Of a stretch of DNA of 63,688 nucleotides, positions 10,091 through 18,667 are shown in pieces. The stretch lies in NCBI GenBank assembly GCA_964459305.1, contig CAYWNA010000046.1, positions 1-63,688 of the forward strand, given 5' to 3'. The translations under genes and the position numbers were made by a program. The DNA is from CAYWNA01 sp964459305. Its GTDB lineage: Bacteria > Planctomycetota > Planctomycetia > Pirellulales > Pirellulaceae. Numbering within the stretch: the first letter of the stretch is position 1; every line of letters starts with the position of its first letter. The notes beneath the pieces are model-generated. The model was not told the origin of the DNA. It ran no database searches and was given only the letters and a program-made list of their open reading frames with translations.

Positions 10091-10149
10091 AACCGCAAGC
10101 CGGAGCCGTGCGCGTGGGTTGGGGACGCGCACGCCTCCGGCTTGCGGTT
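10091..10149. terminator. Large hairpin between convergent PKS and RRM genes
   Basis: Two 25-nt arms (10091-10115 and 10125-10149) are complementary at all but one position, around a 9-nt loop. There is no long T-run. The hairpin lies 58 bp after the PKS stop and 38 bp after the end of the convergent RRM gene, so it could stop transcripts from both sides. Its sequence style (AACCGCAAGCCGGAG) also resembles planctomycete interspersed palindromes. Confidence 0.55.
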
Positions 10150-10186
10150 AGAACGAATCATTCAGACAGACGGTTGCTTGGTGCCG

Positions 10187-10465
10187 TTACCAGCGACGCT
10201 CTCGACCGCCGGAGTTTCTTTCGCGCCGGGGCCGCGCTTCGTTCACAGTGACCGAACGGCCGGCGATTCTCTGGAGATTCACCTCCTCAATCGCTTTCTT
10301 CGCTTCGTCACTGTTGGGCATCTCCACGAAGCAGAAACCGCGAGAGCGTCCGCTTTCCCGATCTGTGATGATGTTAACGGAATTGACTTCGCCATGCTCC
10401 TCGAACGCCTGCCGAATGTCTTCCTCGGTCGCATCGTACGACAGGTTGCCTACATAGATATTCAT
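10187..10465 (-). CDS. RRM-type RNA-binding protein
   Basis: A 92-residue protein made almost entirely of one RNA-recognition motif. RNP2 is IYVGNL near residues 3-8 and RNP1 is RGFCFVEM near residues 41-48. A short Arg-rich tail ends RRERNSGGRERRW. Small RRM proteins of this kind occur in cyanobacteria and planctomycetes and are often linked to cold or RNA stability. ATG 10465 is preceded by GAGAGG at a good distance; the open frame extends further upstream but has no RRM-like sequence there. It faces the PKS gene and shares the hairpin between them. Confidence 0.9.
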   Translation of the reverse strand: MNIYVGNLSYDATEEDIRQAFEEHGEVNSVNIITDRESGRSRGFCFVEMPNSDEAKKAIEEVNLQRIAGRSVTVNEARPRRERNSGGRERRW

Positions 10466-10850
10466 CCAGAAAAACCTCTCAGCAAAAAACGATACAAACC
10501 ACAAACCGCTGGGAGGTCTAGATTCGGAGTGCCAGGAACGGTGACGTTCGAGGCAGGCGAACGCAGAGATCCCAGTGGCCTTGATTATGGGATTTTTCGA
10601 TCCGCAAGTCAAATAAAACATCTCCAATTCTGCCCTTCGGTCGGCCAGAACAGCCAGCACAAGTCAATGCAACAGAGAATTGACCGCTTCCATTGCTCCG
10701 ACCTATAATGCCCGTCGTTCGGCGACGAGCGAGTTTGTGGAATGTCAACCGTCCCACTGGACCACCCGCGTCTATGTGGGGTGACGGCCTTCGCGTCGCG
10801 CGGCCATCCAACAGGTACATTGACTGAAAGACGGGGGGAGGGAAGATCCC
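10466..10850. other. Divergent intergenic region, RRM gene and small acidic protein
   Basis: These 385 bases hold the 5' leaders of two divergent genes. The open frames crossing it are antisense or leader extensions without recognisable domains. RRM genes often have long regulatory leaders, but no specific thermosensor or motif was identified. Confidence 0.4.
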
Positions 10851-11120
10851 ATGTTTACAATGACTGAACTCGGCGGAACTCACCTTGCAGAGATGCTCGC
10901 TGAGATAAAGACTGAGGACGACGACGATCGCGTCATCCGCTTTTTGCTCGAAGGATCTGATCTGTCTCTCATGCTGGACACCGAACGACCCGACGATATT
11001 GTGCTGAAGCACGACGGTCAGGCGGTTCTGGTGTTGGACCAAGACGTCTCGGACGTGCTCGCGGATGCAACGCTGGACGTGAATGAGACGGACGAGGGGC
11101 CAGAGCTGGTGATCAGCTAG
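10851..11120 (+). CDS. Small acidic protein, possible cysteine-free IscA/HesB-like fold
   Basis: An 89-residue acidic protein preceded by a very strong Shine-Dalgarno (GGGGGGAGGG) before ATG 10851. The order of elements (MTELGGTHLAEML near the start, an FLLEGSDLSLMLD strand region, LVLDQDVSDVLADATLDV, and a short GPELVIS end) recalls A-type iron-sulfur carrier proteins. There is no cysteine, so it could not carry a cluster in the usual way. The family assignment is an inference from pattern; the gene itself is well supported by its start and composition. The next gene is convergent, ending about 30 bp downstream. Confidence 0.65.
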   Translation: MFTMTELGGTHLAEMLAEIKTEDDDDRVIRFLLEGSDLSLMLDTERPDDIVLKHDGQAVLVLDQDVSDVLADATLDVNETDEGPELVIS

Positions 11121-11150
11121 ATGTAGCGTCAAACGGTTCTGTTGTCATTC

Positions 11151-12464
11151 CTACTCAGAACCGCGTTTTCTTTGGCCAAGTAGACGGTAGATGTTGTGGG
11201 GACGCTGGAGCATCAGACGGAGTTCGGCGTCGAGGACTTCGTAGCTGAAAAACCTGCGTGCCACGCGGTAGTTGTGCTCGACCATCTCTTCACGAGACCC
11301 AGGGTCATTCAAGACACGGCGTATTTCATCGACCGTTTCATCGGTTGGGAAACCGTCGAACAGAATCGGCCGGACGCCGCAGGGTTCGATGTCGGTGCGG
11401 TAGATGGCGTAACGGTTACACACGATTGGGCACCTGTAATACACCGCTTCGAGAAACGCGTTGCCAAAGCCTTCGTACGTCGAAGGATACGCCACGATGT
11501 CCGCTTGGGGGTACACGTCGTGGATGGTGAACAGCTTTCGGCCGTCCGGGCCGGTTCCTCGCTGATCCGAGATCCACTTGTCCGCGAAGATCACATCGAC
11601 GTCTAGTAACTGGGCAAAGTCCCGAATACGCCGGGCATAGGCGTCGCCTTCGTCACCCGATGCGTGGGTGATGACCAGTTTTGCGCGGTCAGGCGCCAAT
11701 CTGCGTGCGAGTTCAATCGAATGTTCGATTCCCTTGCGTGCAACCACCCGCGTGGGTTGGAGAATCAGAAGATCGTCGTCGGCCAAGCCAATCTCGCTAC
11801 GGAACTGGCGCGAGTAGTCGTCCGGCGGGGCGGGTGGATTTGCGTAGTCCATGACATTGGGGATGATGCGACAGGACAGCCCCGTTCGCCGGCTGAATTC
11901 CTCTCCCGCCAGACTGTTGATGACCACGTGCTGGATTTGCGCCAGCGCCGGAGGAAACGCAAGCTGGATGATGTCGTCGACGGCGTTGATCAGAAAACGC
12001 TCCCGCTCCCAAGAGAAATCGTGGTGATGGGCGACGCAAGGGATTGCGCGTTCTTGGATCACCTGTACCAGCGCGATCCCCAATGGAAGATTCATGGGAA
12101 TCGTCAGGGCGTTTTCGGCGATCAGGACGTCGATCTCGAACTGCCGAATGGCTTCGTCCAGTTTGTCTCGAATCGACCGTGCCAATCGCATGATATCGTT
12201 GGTCAGCTCCGGCGAACGGACCTCCACCTCAAACGCACGGCGTGAGATCTCTAGAATCTCCGGGTGGTTGAAATGGGCCTCCTCGATCAGAAACGTCCGC
12301 TCGGGCGGGCGATCCGAGAGGCCGGTGATGTAGTAGCACTCGATCTCCGTCCGCTCGATGACATCCGCCCATTTGGCGATTTCGAGCGATACACCGTCCG
12401 TTCCGGAGATGCGGGTGGAGACAAACGCCGCACGCTTCACTTCACGTCCCAGAGCTGATTTCAT
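11151..12464 (-). CDS. Glycosyltransferase, GT4 family
   Basis: A 437-residue GT-B glycosyltransferase. The N-terminal domain has an acceptor-side GTDGVSLEIAKW loop. The C-terminal domain shows the GT4 hallmarks: ILQPTRVVARKGIEHSIELA for nucleotide-sugar binding and YPSTYEGFGNAFLEAVYY, containing the conserved EGFGNAFLEA retaining-enzyme motif. HHHDFSWER in the N-terminal half is typical of the subgroup that includes mannosylglucosylglycerate-type synthases, but the donor and acceptor cannot be read from sequence. The enzyme is cytosolic, with no signal or membrane segment. The start ATG 12464 has a GAGG upstream. It is a single gene on this strand and is divergent from the dehydrogenase at 12696. 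Confidence 0.85.
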   Translation of the reverse strand: MKSALGREVKRAAFVSTRISGTDGVSLEIAKWADVIERTEIECYYITGLSDRPPERTFLIEEAHFNHPEILEISRRAFEVEVRSPELTNDIMRLARSIRDKLDEAIRQFEIDVLIAENALTIPMNLPLGIALVQVIQERAIPCVAHHHDFSWERERFLINAVDDIIQLAFPPALAQIQHVVINSLAGEEFSRRTGLSCRIIPNVMDYANPPAPPDDYSRQFRSEIGLADDDLLILQPTRVVARKGIEHSIELARRLAPDRAKLVITHASGDEGDAYARRIRDFAQLLDVDVIFADKWISDQRGTGPDGRKLFTIHDVYPQADIVAYPSTYEGFGNAFLEAVYYRCPIVCNRYAIYRTDIEPCGVRPILFDGFPTDETVDEIRRVLNDPGSREEMVEHNYRVARRFFSYEVLDAELRLMLQRPHNIYRLLGQRKRGSE

Positions 12465-12609
12465 GACAACAGCCTCGTTTTCTGCGAATTCTGCTAATCG
12501 GGGTTATTCGCCACGACGGGTCCCACTCCGCTTGCCAGCCCCCAGTCATCCGGCAAGACGTCTTGACTTTCGCCGGCCCAAGGCGAGACTACAAGCCAAG
12601 ACAAAACAA

Positions 12610-12644
12610 GGCGGGCAGGATTTGGCTGCCCCCGCCCATTTTTT
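12610..12644 (+). terminator. Terminator-like hairpin in the leader of the dehydrogenase gene
   Basis: A GC-rich stem (GGCGGGCAG at 12610-12618 against CTGCCCCCGCC at 12626-12636, with a two-base bulge) is followed by six T at 12639-12644. No plus-strand gene ends here, and the next start codon is 52 bp further on. It could therefore be a leader attenuator rather than an ordinary gene-end terminator. Confidence 0.45.
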
Positions 12645-12695
12645 AGCCGCCCTGTGCCGTGTGTGCAATTACGGCGAGTTGAAAAGGAGTATCCC

Positions 12696-13718
12696 ATGAC
12701 AACGCATCAAGCGGTTCTCATCCCCGGTGACGGGATTGGCCCGGAAGTGACGGCTGCGGTCCGCCGCATCCTGACGGCCGTCGACACGCCGGTTGAGTGG
12801 ATCGAACATCAGGCTGGAATTGCGGCATTGGAAACGGGCGATGACGTGCTTCCCGGCGAGACCCTAGACGCCATTCAGCGCTATGGTGTGGCCTTGAAAG
12901 GACCGTGTACCACGCCGGTCGGCGAAGGGTTCACGTCGGTCAACGTGCAGCTCCGCAAACGGCTGAAACTGTACGCGGCCGTGCGGCCCGTTCGAAATCT
13001 GGAAGGCGTGGAGACGCGTTACGACGGCGTGGACATGATCATCATCCGCGAAAATACCGAGGGCCTGTATAGCGGTGTGGAAAATCAGATCACCGATGAT
13101 GCGGTCATGAGCATGAAAGTCGCGACCGAATCGGCTTGTCAACGCATCGCGCGGTGGTCATTTCGTTTTGCGACGCGGCGCCAGCGTCGGAAGATCACGG
13201 TGTTCCACAAGGCGAACATCATGAAAATGACCGACGGTCTATTCTTGCGCTACGCTCGCCAAATTCACAAGCATGAGTACCCAAACATCGAGTACCAGGA
13301 GGTGATCATCGACGCTGGCTGCATGAAACTGGTCCAGGATCCGACACAGTTTGACATTCTGCTGCTGGAGAACTTGTACGGCGACGTGGTCAGCGATCTG
13401 TGTGCGGGCCAGGTTGGCGGCCTGGGAGTTGTGCCCGGCGCGAATTACGGCGACGAGCAAGCGGTATTCGAAGCCGTGCACGGTTCGGCGCCTGACATCG
13501 CGGGAAAGGGACTGGCCAATCCGTTGGCCCTGCTAATGTCGGCCGTGATGATGCTGAACCATCTGGCCGACACGCGCAGCGACGAGTCCTGCCGGACAGC
13601 GGCCAAGCGAATCAAGGGAGCCTACAACCGGGCGTTGAAGGACGGTCGGAAAACGGGAGACTTGGGCGGCGACCTCGGCACCGAAGCGTTTACAGACGCG
13701 GTGATTGAACGACTGTAA
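12696..13718 (+). CDS. NAD-dependent isocitrate/isopropylmalate dehydrogenase
   Basis: A 340-residue beta-decarboxylating dehydrogenase. It begins VLIPGDGIGPEV, has the substrate arginines in RKRLKLYAAVRPVRN, ENTEGLYSG in the active site, KANIMK, the metal-binding segment starting DIL and ending NLYGDVVSDL, and the coenzyme loop EAVHGSAPDIAGKGLANP. The S/N-E signature ENTEGLYSG and the overall length favour NAD-type isocitrate dehydrogenase over 3-isopropylmalate dehydrogenase, though homoisocitrate and related substrates cannot be excluded. The start was placed at ATG 12696 because AAGGAG lies 8 bases upstream; an in-frame ATG at 12654 is less likely. Confidence 0.85.
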   Translation: MTTHQAVLIPGDGIGPEVTAAVRRILTAVDTPVEWIEHQAGIAALETGDDVLPGETLDAIQRYGVALKGPCTTPVGEGFTSVNVQLRKRLKLYAAVRPVRNLEGVETRYDGVDMIIIRENTEGLYSGVENQITDDAVMSMKVATESACQRIARWSFRFATRRQRRKITVFHKANIMKMTDGLFLRYARQIHKHEYPNIEYQEVIIDAGCMKLVQDPTQFDILLLENLYGDVVSDLCAGQVGGLGVVPGANYGDEQAVFEAVHGSAPDIAGKGLANPLALLMSAVMMLNHLADTRSDESCRTAAKRIKGAYNRALKDGRKTGDLGGDLGTEAFTDAVIERL

Positions 13719-13776
13719 TCGCATGAGCGCGTTTCTTCGTTTTGAACATTTTTTGCTTTGAATTTTGGATTTGTGT

Positions 13777-13906
13777 GAGGGTGTCCGGGAATGCGACATG
13801 CTGGAATCAACGGTTATCGGGAGGGCGAGGCTCCCGCCGAGCCGGGTGTTGGTGCCAGAAATCAGGCTCAGCAGGAGCTTCGCCCTCCCAATTCCCGGAC
13901 ACCCTC
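13777..13906. repeat. 130-bp palindromic interspersed element, copy 1
   Basis: The element has 14-bp terminal inverted repeats (GAGGGTGTCCGGGA at the left, its complement at the right) and an internal second dyad (GGGAGGGCGAGGCTCC against GGAGCTTCGCCCTCCC). A second copy of exactly the same length is at 51398-51527 in inverted orientation. It lies 62 bp before the phosphofructokinase start. It encodes no protein; frames through it give the Gly/Arg/Ser-rich peptides (GSAGASPSQ) that show up as spurious ORFs in planctomycete genomes. Confidence 0.85.
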
Positions 13907-13968
13907 ATCTATTTCGGATTTCGTGCTTCGGATTTGAGATTTCTGAAACGGACGAGGGAGATTTGGCC

Positions 13969-15276
13969 GTGCTGACTCAACAGGACCTATTGGTGACGTC
14001 GCTGGGCGAATGTCGTTTGCCTTCTCCGCTGCAAGGGGCGAAGGACCTCGCATTCATTGGGGACTCGCACCGCATCCGTTACCAGCACAAGGATGGTCCC
14101 CACGTGCCCGATGAGGAAACAGATCTGACTTTCGAAGAGGCCGGTCCTCGCGAGAGGATCTACTTCGATCCTACACTCACGACCGCGGCCGTGGTGACTT
14201 GTGGAGGCCTGTGCCCCGGCCTGAACAATGTGATTCGTTCGGTGTTTTCCGAGCTGACTCACAACTATGGTGTCGAGCGCGTGATAGGGATTCGAAGCGG
14301 CTACCTGGGACTGAATCCGGCCGTCGGCCCGCCTCCGATCCAACTTACTCAGCAATTCGTCGAGGAGATTCACCAGCTGGGCGGTACCGCCTTGGGCAGC
14401 TCGCGCGGTCCGCAGGACCCGGCAGTGATTGTCGATTTCCTCGAAGGCTTGAACGTCGACATCCTGTTCTGCATCGGTGGCGACGGAACGCAACGGGGCG
14501 CCCATGCGATCCACGAAGAAATCTCCAGGCGTGGGCTCGCCAAGGCAGTTATCGGAATCCCAAAGACCATCGACAACGACATCTCGTTCGTGTGGATGAC
14601 GTTCGGGTACGTGACGGCCTTGGAGAAAGCGGAAGAGGTGCTTCGTGGAGCGCATGTGGAAGCCCGCGGCGCGCCCAACGGCATTGCAATTGTCAAGTTG
14701 ATGGGACGTGACGCAGGCTTCATCGCGGCCGGCGCGGCGTTGGCCAGCGATGAAGCCAACTTCGTTCTGGTGCCCGAGATCGACTTTCCGCTGGATGGCG
14801 AAGTCGGTTTCTTGCAGGCGCTCCACCAGCGAATGGAGTCCCGCGGTCACGCTCTGATCGTGGTGGCCGAAGGCGCGGGGCAGCATTTGCTCAGAGAAGA
14901 TGAAATGCGCCGCGACGCATCGGGCAACGTGCTGCACGACGACATTGGCCTGTTTCTGCGGGAACGCGTCAAAGCCTATTTCTCGGAACGAGGCATTACG
15001 GTCAACATCAAGTACATCGATCCCAGCTACGTGATCCGCAGCGTTCCCGCCAACACCTGGGATCGGATTGTAGCTAATCAAATGGCCCGCAATGCAGTCC
15101 ACGCCGCCATGGCCGGCAAGACAGACATCTTGATCGGGTTCTGGAATAACGAGTTGATTCACGTACCGCTACGCACCGCGGCTGCCACTAAGAAAAGACT
15201 GGACCTGCGCAGCGACCTCTGGATGGGCGTATTGAGCTCCACCGGGCAACCTCGTTGGGGTGGCTGGAACGAGTAG
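13969..15276 (+). CDS. 6-phosphofructokinase, plant-like ATP type
   Basis: A 435-residue phosphofructokinase. Recognisable parts are VVTCGGLCPGLNNVIR (first nucleotide loop), GIRSGYLGL, FCIGGDGTQRGA, GIPKTIDNDISF (catalytic TIDND) and MGRDAGFIAAGAALAS. The GGDGT glycine together with the lysine in PKTIDND is the combination I recall for plant/protist-like long ATP-PFKs; pyrophosphate enzymes usually have GGDD. The chosen start is GTG 13969, with GAGGGAG 8 bases upstream. The open frame continues upstream through the 130-bp repeat, but that part has no PFK homology. The role is glycolytic phosphorylation of fructose 6-phosphate in the cytosol. Confidence 0.85.
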   Translation: MLTQQDLLVTSLGECRLPSPLQGAKDLAFIGDSHRIRYQHKDGPHVPDEETDLTFEEAGPRERIYFDPTLTTAAVVTCGGLCPGLNNVIRSVFSELTHNYGVERVIGIRSGYLGLNPAVGPPPIQLTQQFVEEIHQLGGTALGSSRGPQDPAVIVDFLEGLNVDILFCIGGDGTQRGAHAIHEEISRRGLAKAVIGIPKTIDNDISFVWMTFGYVTALEKAEEVLRGAHVEARGAPNGIAIVKLMGRDAGFIAAGAALASDEANFVLVPEIDFPLDGEVGFLQALHQRMESRGHALIVVAEGAGQHLLREDEMRRDASGNVLHDDIGLFLRERVKAYFSERGITVNIKYIDPSYVIRSVPANTWDRIVANQMARNAVHAAMAGKTDILIGFWNNELIHVPLRTAAATKKRLDLRSDLWMGVLSSTGQPRWGGWNE

Positions 15277-15304
15277 GGTGTGCGCTAGCTGGGATTATCA
15301 ACTC

Positions 15305-15363
15305 GTGGGATAGGCTTCCAGCCTGTCAGGCAACACAATCGACAGGCTGGAAGCCTATCCCAC
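15305..15363. repeat. 59-bp palindromic repeat, copy 1
   Basis: The arms GTGGGATAGGCTTCCAGCC and GGCTGGAAGCCTATCCCAC flank a short loop. The same arms recur at 18498-18556 with a different loop. It lies between the convergent phosphofructokinase and kinase genes and may also act as a transcription stop, but no T-run follows it. Confidence 0.85.
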
Positions 15364-15388
15364 TTCTTCTGTTCGTGCACAATCTGCA

Positions 15389-18300
15389 CTAGCGTGGAAC
15401 CAGATAGGTTCCGGCGATTCTGTCTGGGATGCCTCGGTTCGGCATCAATGCGGACCACACAGCCAGGGCGATCAAGACGGCGGAAATGATCGGAAGGCCC
15501 GACATCATCCCGGGGTCGCCGAATGGCACCAACGCGATCAGAGCCAGCGGGCAGGGAGACCAAGTGATCAGGCTCCGCCAGAAAATGCGCAATCGCGATG
15601 CTCTTGCGCCAGTGCGGGTCACAATGACAATGCCCAGCAGATGCAGGAGAAGTCCGCCGCGAAAAGCCAATGCACAAACGACGCTCGGAAAGGCCACGTA
15701 CGCCAGCAGGATTCCATAGATCGCGAGAAAGGCGAACGTGGGGATTGGGATCGGTATGAGCACCGGGCTTTCTTCGAGAAACTCCTTCAATTCGGCTGCC
15801 GCAGCGTTGACCTCCTCTTCCGACGGATTAGGGTGCGCTGCCAATACCCTCTCGGCGATTCTCCGCTGTGGCGGAGAAATGACCCAGCTCGCTTCGGTCC
15901 ACGTAGCCTGATCCGAAATCATGGTGCGAAAGCGGCCCGCAACATAGACTTCGAGCGATTGCCGCTGCGCCGCTTGATGCTCCGTGGCCCTTTGCCCGCT
16001 CCAATCGAGCATCTCCAACTGCACCAAGCACTGCCGCAGTTGCAGCATATCCGGATGCCGCTTGAGCCAATGCTCAGCTATCGACATCACAAAGAACAAG
16101 AAAACCGCCGCGAACACTGGAACAACGAGACAGCCAACCAGCAGACCAAGTCGTCTCCGCCGCGAGACGAATGCGACTCGTTGAAGTAGCGACTCGAACT
16201 GGCTGATCGGGAATTCGGGACCCGACACTGTGGGTAGTGCTTCCAGCAGGGCCTTGGCGCGCAGCGGCAAGTGTGCGGTGACCGTTTGGCTGGCTGCTTC
16301 ATGCAAATCCACGGCGCGGCCTTCGATTGTGGCCATGGCGAGTTGGTTCAGGAAGCTTCGTGCGGAAGTGAAATCCTTGCCGGCGACCGGTGAGGATTTC
16401 AACAGCAGGCTTTGCTCGTCGATGCCGGGTGCCGGAAAATCTAGTAGTTTGGCGCGACCGTCAGCGGTAATCCAGATCCTGTCCAATGCGAGTACGGCGG
16501 GCAGAGTACCGTCCTTCAGGCAGGCATTGAGTTCCGTGGCGAGATCAAACAGCCAGTAGCGTACCAGGTTCCACGGCTGGCCCCCGTTCAACAAGTTCAC
16601 AAGCGGCTTTCCGGACGGGGCTTCGTAGGCGTCCCAACATTCATCCTCCGACCGCCTGCCGTTCAACCACCGCAAACGCCCCGGGCGCCCCAGGCCACGA
16701 ATCGCCTCCGCCACAGGAAGTTCTTGGCTGTTCGACTTTCGGATCCAGACTTTCCGCAGCAACCGCATGTCGTACCCGATAGCGAGTTCTTCTGTGTCGG
16801 TCTTGTGCAGACGGTCGAGGGCGTAGTACGGCCCAATCATGGGCGTCGTCTCGGTGTCTGGCAGCGGTTCTTGCTCGCCGGGCAACACCGGCCGCGCCTG
16901 ATAGGCGGTTTTCTGGATCACGCGTGTGCCACTGAGCAAGTCATGAAATCCCGCAAACCCGTTCCGCCGCCGGGCCGTTGAAAACAATAGCGCGAGCAAA
17001 ACGTAATACAAAACTCCAACCGCTTGCACGACCCACATCTTCTCGATGTGCGACAAGTCTGCTGGAATCATCGCAACGTGGGCCAGACCGCTGAGCGCTG
17101 GAAACCCGACGTAGACTGCGGCACGGATGAATGCCTTGGGCACACCTGCAACATTGCGTTTCAAATCCACCACGCGCAGCCGGCAAATCACTTTGCCGGG
17201 CGAAGCTCCCCAGATGCCTTCGACGAACGCGAAGTAGAGCACTAATGCAGAGTTGACAGCAAAAATGGGCAAGAGATGTTTCTGAGGCTCATAAGGATCG
17301 GGAACAGGAATCTCGGCGAAATCCCTGAACCAGACAAACATCGCCAGCCAAACCATCGCGGACCAAATGACTCCATCAATCATGCCTGCCACAAGACGCC
17401 ATCCGAGTGTGGCGGGCGCGGGCGCCGTCGAACTGAAGGGCAGTAACGCCCGGCGCAAATCATCGTAACCGCTGAATCGACTTTTGGGCTGCTTCTCCAG
17501 ACACCGTAGGACAACGCTAGCAAGTCCTTTGGGGATTTCGCTGCGCACGCTTGTTGGCGACGTTGCCGGGGACTCAAGGACCCTGGCGAGCAGTTGGACG
17601 TAGTTGTTTGCTTCGAACGGCGTGCGCCCGGTGAGCAAGTAGTACAGGGTCACCCCCACCGCAAAAATGTCCGATCGGATGTCCAGTTCATCGCCCCGCA
17701 GTTGCTCAGGCGAAGAAAAAGCGGGTGTGCCCAGAAAGACGCCCTCGGCGGTCACGTTCGATTCTGCCCGCGGCGCGGTGGAAATGGACAGGCCAAAATC
17801 GCCTACCTTGACTGTCCCGTCGTCATCAACAAAGCAGTTCGCGGGCTTCACATCGCGATGCAACACGCCAACGGCCTGTGCGGCCTCCAGGCCGGCTATC
17901 ACCTGCAGAATGATGTCGACCGCTTCGCCAACCGGCAGAGGACCCTCTCGCCGAAGTCGCTGTTCGAGCGTCCCGCCGGTCACCAGTTCCATGCTGATTG
18001 CCGGGGTGCCGTGAATCTCCTCCGTGCCAAAAACGTAGACGCTGTTCGGATGATTGACCGACGCCGCCAAGCGTCCTTCGCGCAAGAAGCGTTTCCGTGC
18101 ATCCGGCGACTCCAGCGAGTGATCCAGCACTTTCAACGCTACGCGTCGCCCACTCTCCAAGTGCTCGGCTTCATAGACCGCTCCCATTCCGCCCTTGCCC
18201 AAGCGTCGCACGATTTGATAGCCGCCGAACTGCTGGCCGGCTTCCAGTGATATCACACCCTTCTTAGACGAGGCTTTCGCCGCTCCTGTGTACGGGAGTG

Positions 18301-18448
18301 TCGGCCCTGAGCCCTCCATGTCCTGACCGCCGACGCTTCCTGTCCGGCTTGCCATGCCCAGCTTCAACAGGCATTCGGGGCACAATTCGCCAGGACCGTC
18401 CGCGGGCAACTCGCCGCCACACTGCGGGCAGTGACTTGCTTCTGCCAT
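15389..18448 (-). CDS. Ser/Thr protein kinase with zinc ribbon, RDD domain and pseudokinase
   Basis: A 1019-residue membrane kinase. It begins with a zinc ribbon (CPQCGGELPADGPGELCPEC). The Hanks kinase domain is near residues 70-340 with GKGGMGAVYEAEH, VALKVL, HRDVKPAN and VGDFGLS, so it should be active. An RDD-type membrane domain follows (near 350-530), then a second kinase-like region near 540-750 in which HRD is replaced by ALDRIW and DFG by LDFPAPG, so it is probably a pseudokinase. The C-terminus has several more membrane segments. ATG 18448 has AAGGAG upstream; the frame upstream of it is part of the 59-bp repeat. It sits downstream of a sigma-kinase-sigma block, separated by 219 bp that hold a repeat. 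Confidence 0.9.
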   Translation of the reverse strand: MAEASHCPQCGGELPADGPGELCPECLLKLGMASRTGSVGGQDMEGSGPTLPYTGAAKASSKKGVISLEAGQQFGGYQIVRRLGKGGMGAVYEAEHLESGRRVALKVLDHSLESPDARKRFLREGRLAASVNHPNSVYVFGTEEIHGTPAISMELVTGGTLEQRLRREGPLPVGEAVDIILQVIAGLEAAQAVGVLHRDVKPANCFVDDDGTVKVGDFGLSISTAPRAESNVTAEGVFLGTPAFSSPEQLRGDELDIRSDIFAVGVTLYYLLTGRTPFEANNYVQLLARVLESPATSPTSVRSEIPKGLASVVLRCLEKQPKSRFSGYDDLRRALLPFSSTAPAPATLGWRLVAGMIDGVIWSAMVWLAMFVWFRDFAEIPVPDPYEPQKHLLPIFAVNSALVLYFAFVEGIWGASPGKVICRLRVVDLKRNVAGVPKAFIRAAVYVGFPALSGLAHVAMIPADLSHIEKMWVVQAVGVLYYVLLALLFSTARRRNGFAGFHDLLSGTRVIQKTAYQARPVLPGEQEPLPDTETTPMIGPYYALDRLHKTDTEELAIGYDMRLLRKVWIRKSNSQELPVAEAIRGLGRPGRLRWLNGRRSEDECWDAYEAPSGKPLVNLLNGGQPWNLVRYWLFDLATELNACLKDGTLPAVLALDRIWITADGRAKLLDFPAPGIDEQSLLLKSSPVAGKDFTSARSFLNQLAMATIEGRAVDLHEAASQTVTAHLPLRAKALLEALPTVSGPEFPISQFESLLQRVAFVSRRRRLGLLVGCLVVPVFAAVFLFFVMSIAEHWLKRHPDMLQLRQCLVQLEMLDWSGQRATEHQAAQRQSLEVYVAGRFRTMISDQATWTEASWVISPPQRRIAERVLAAHPNPSEEEVNAAAAELKEFLEESPVLIPIPIPTFAFLAIYGILLAYVAFPSVVCALAFRGGLLLHLLGIVIVTRTGARASRLRIFWRSLITWSPCPLALIALVPFGDPGMMSGLPIISAVLIALAVWSALMPNRGIPDRIAGTYLVPR

Positions 18449-18497
18449 CGGGTCTCCTTCCGGTAAGCGCCGTTCGAGAAATGAGTATCCGATTCTC

Positions 18498-18556
18498 GTG
18501 GGATAGGCTTCCAGCCTGTCGTCCAATCGACCTGACAGGCTGGAAGCCTATCCCAC
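18498..18556. repeat. 59-bp palindromic repeat, copy 2
   Basis: Same 59-bp length and the same arms as the copy at 15305-15363; only the loop differs. The two copies bracket the kinase gene. This one is in the gap between the frameshifted sigma gene and the kinase start, so it may separate the two transcripts. Confidence 0.85.
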
Positions 18557-18667
18557 TTCCCGACGACCGAAGCTTCCCTGTCTTGAGACACTTGTCTCTC
18601 GAACGATGCCAAAGTTCAATGTTTCCATACCTTACAGACGGAAAGCGCACGAAAGGTTACAGAATAG

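Noticed and set aside
10142..10708. Plus-strand frame of 188 residues
   Set aside because: It is the shadow of the RRM gene and its leader; the minus strand carries clear RNP motifs.
13765..13968. N-terminal extension of the phosphofructokinase frame
   Set aside because: It reads through the 130-bp repeat; the GTG at 13969 has a proper ribosome-binding site and begins family-like sequence.
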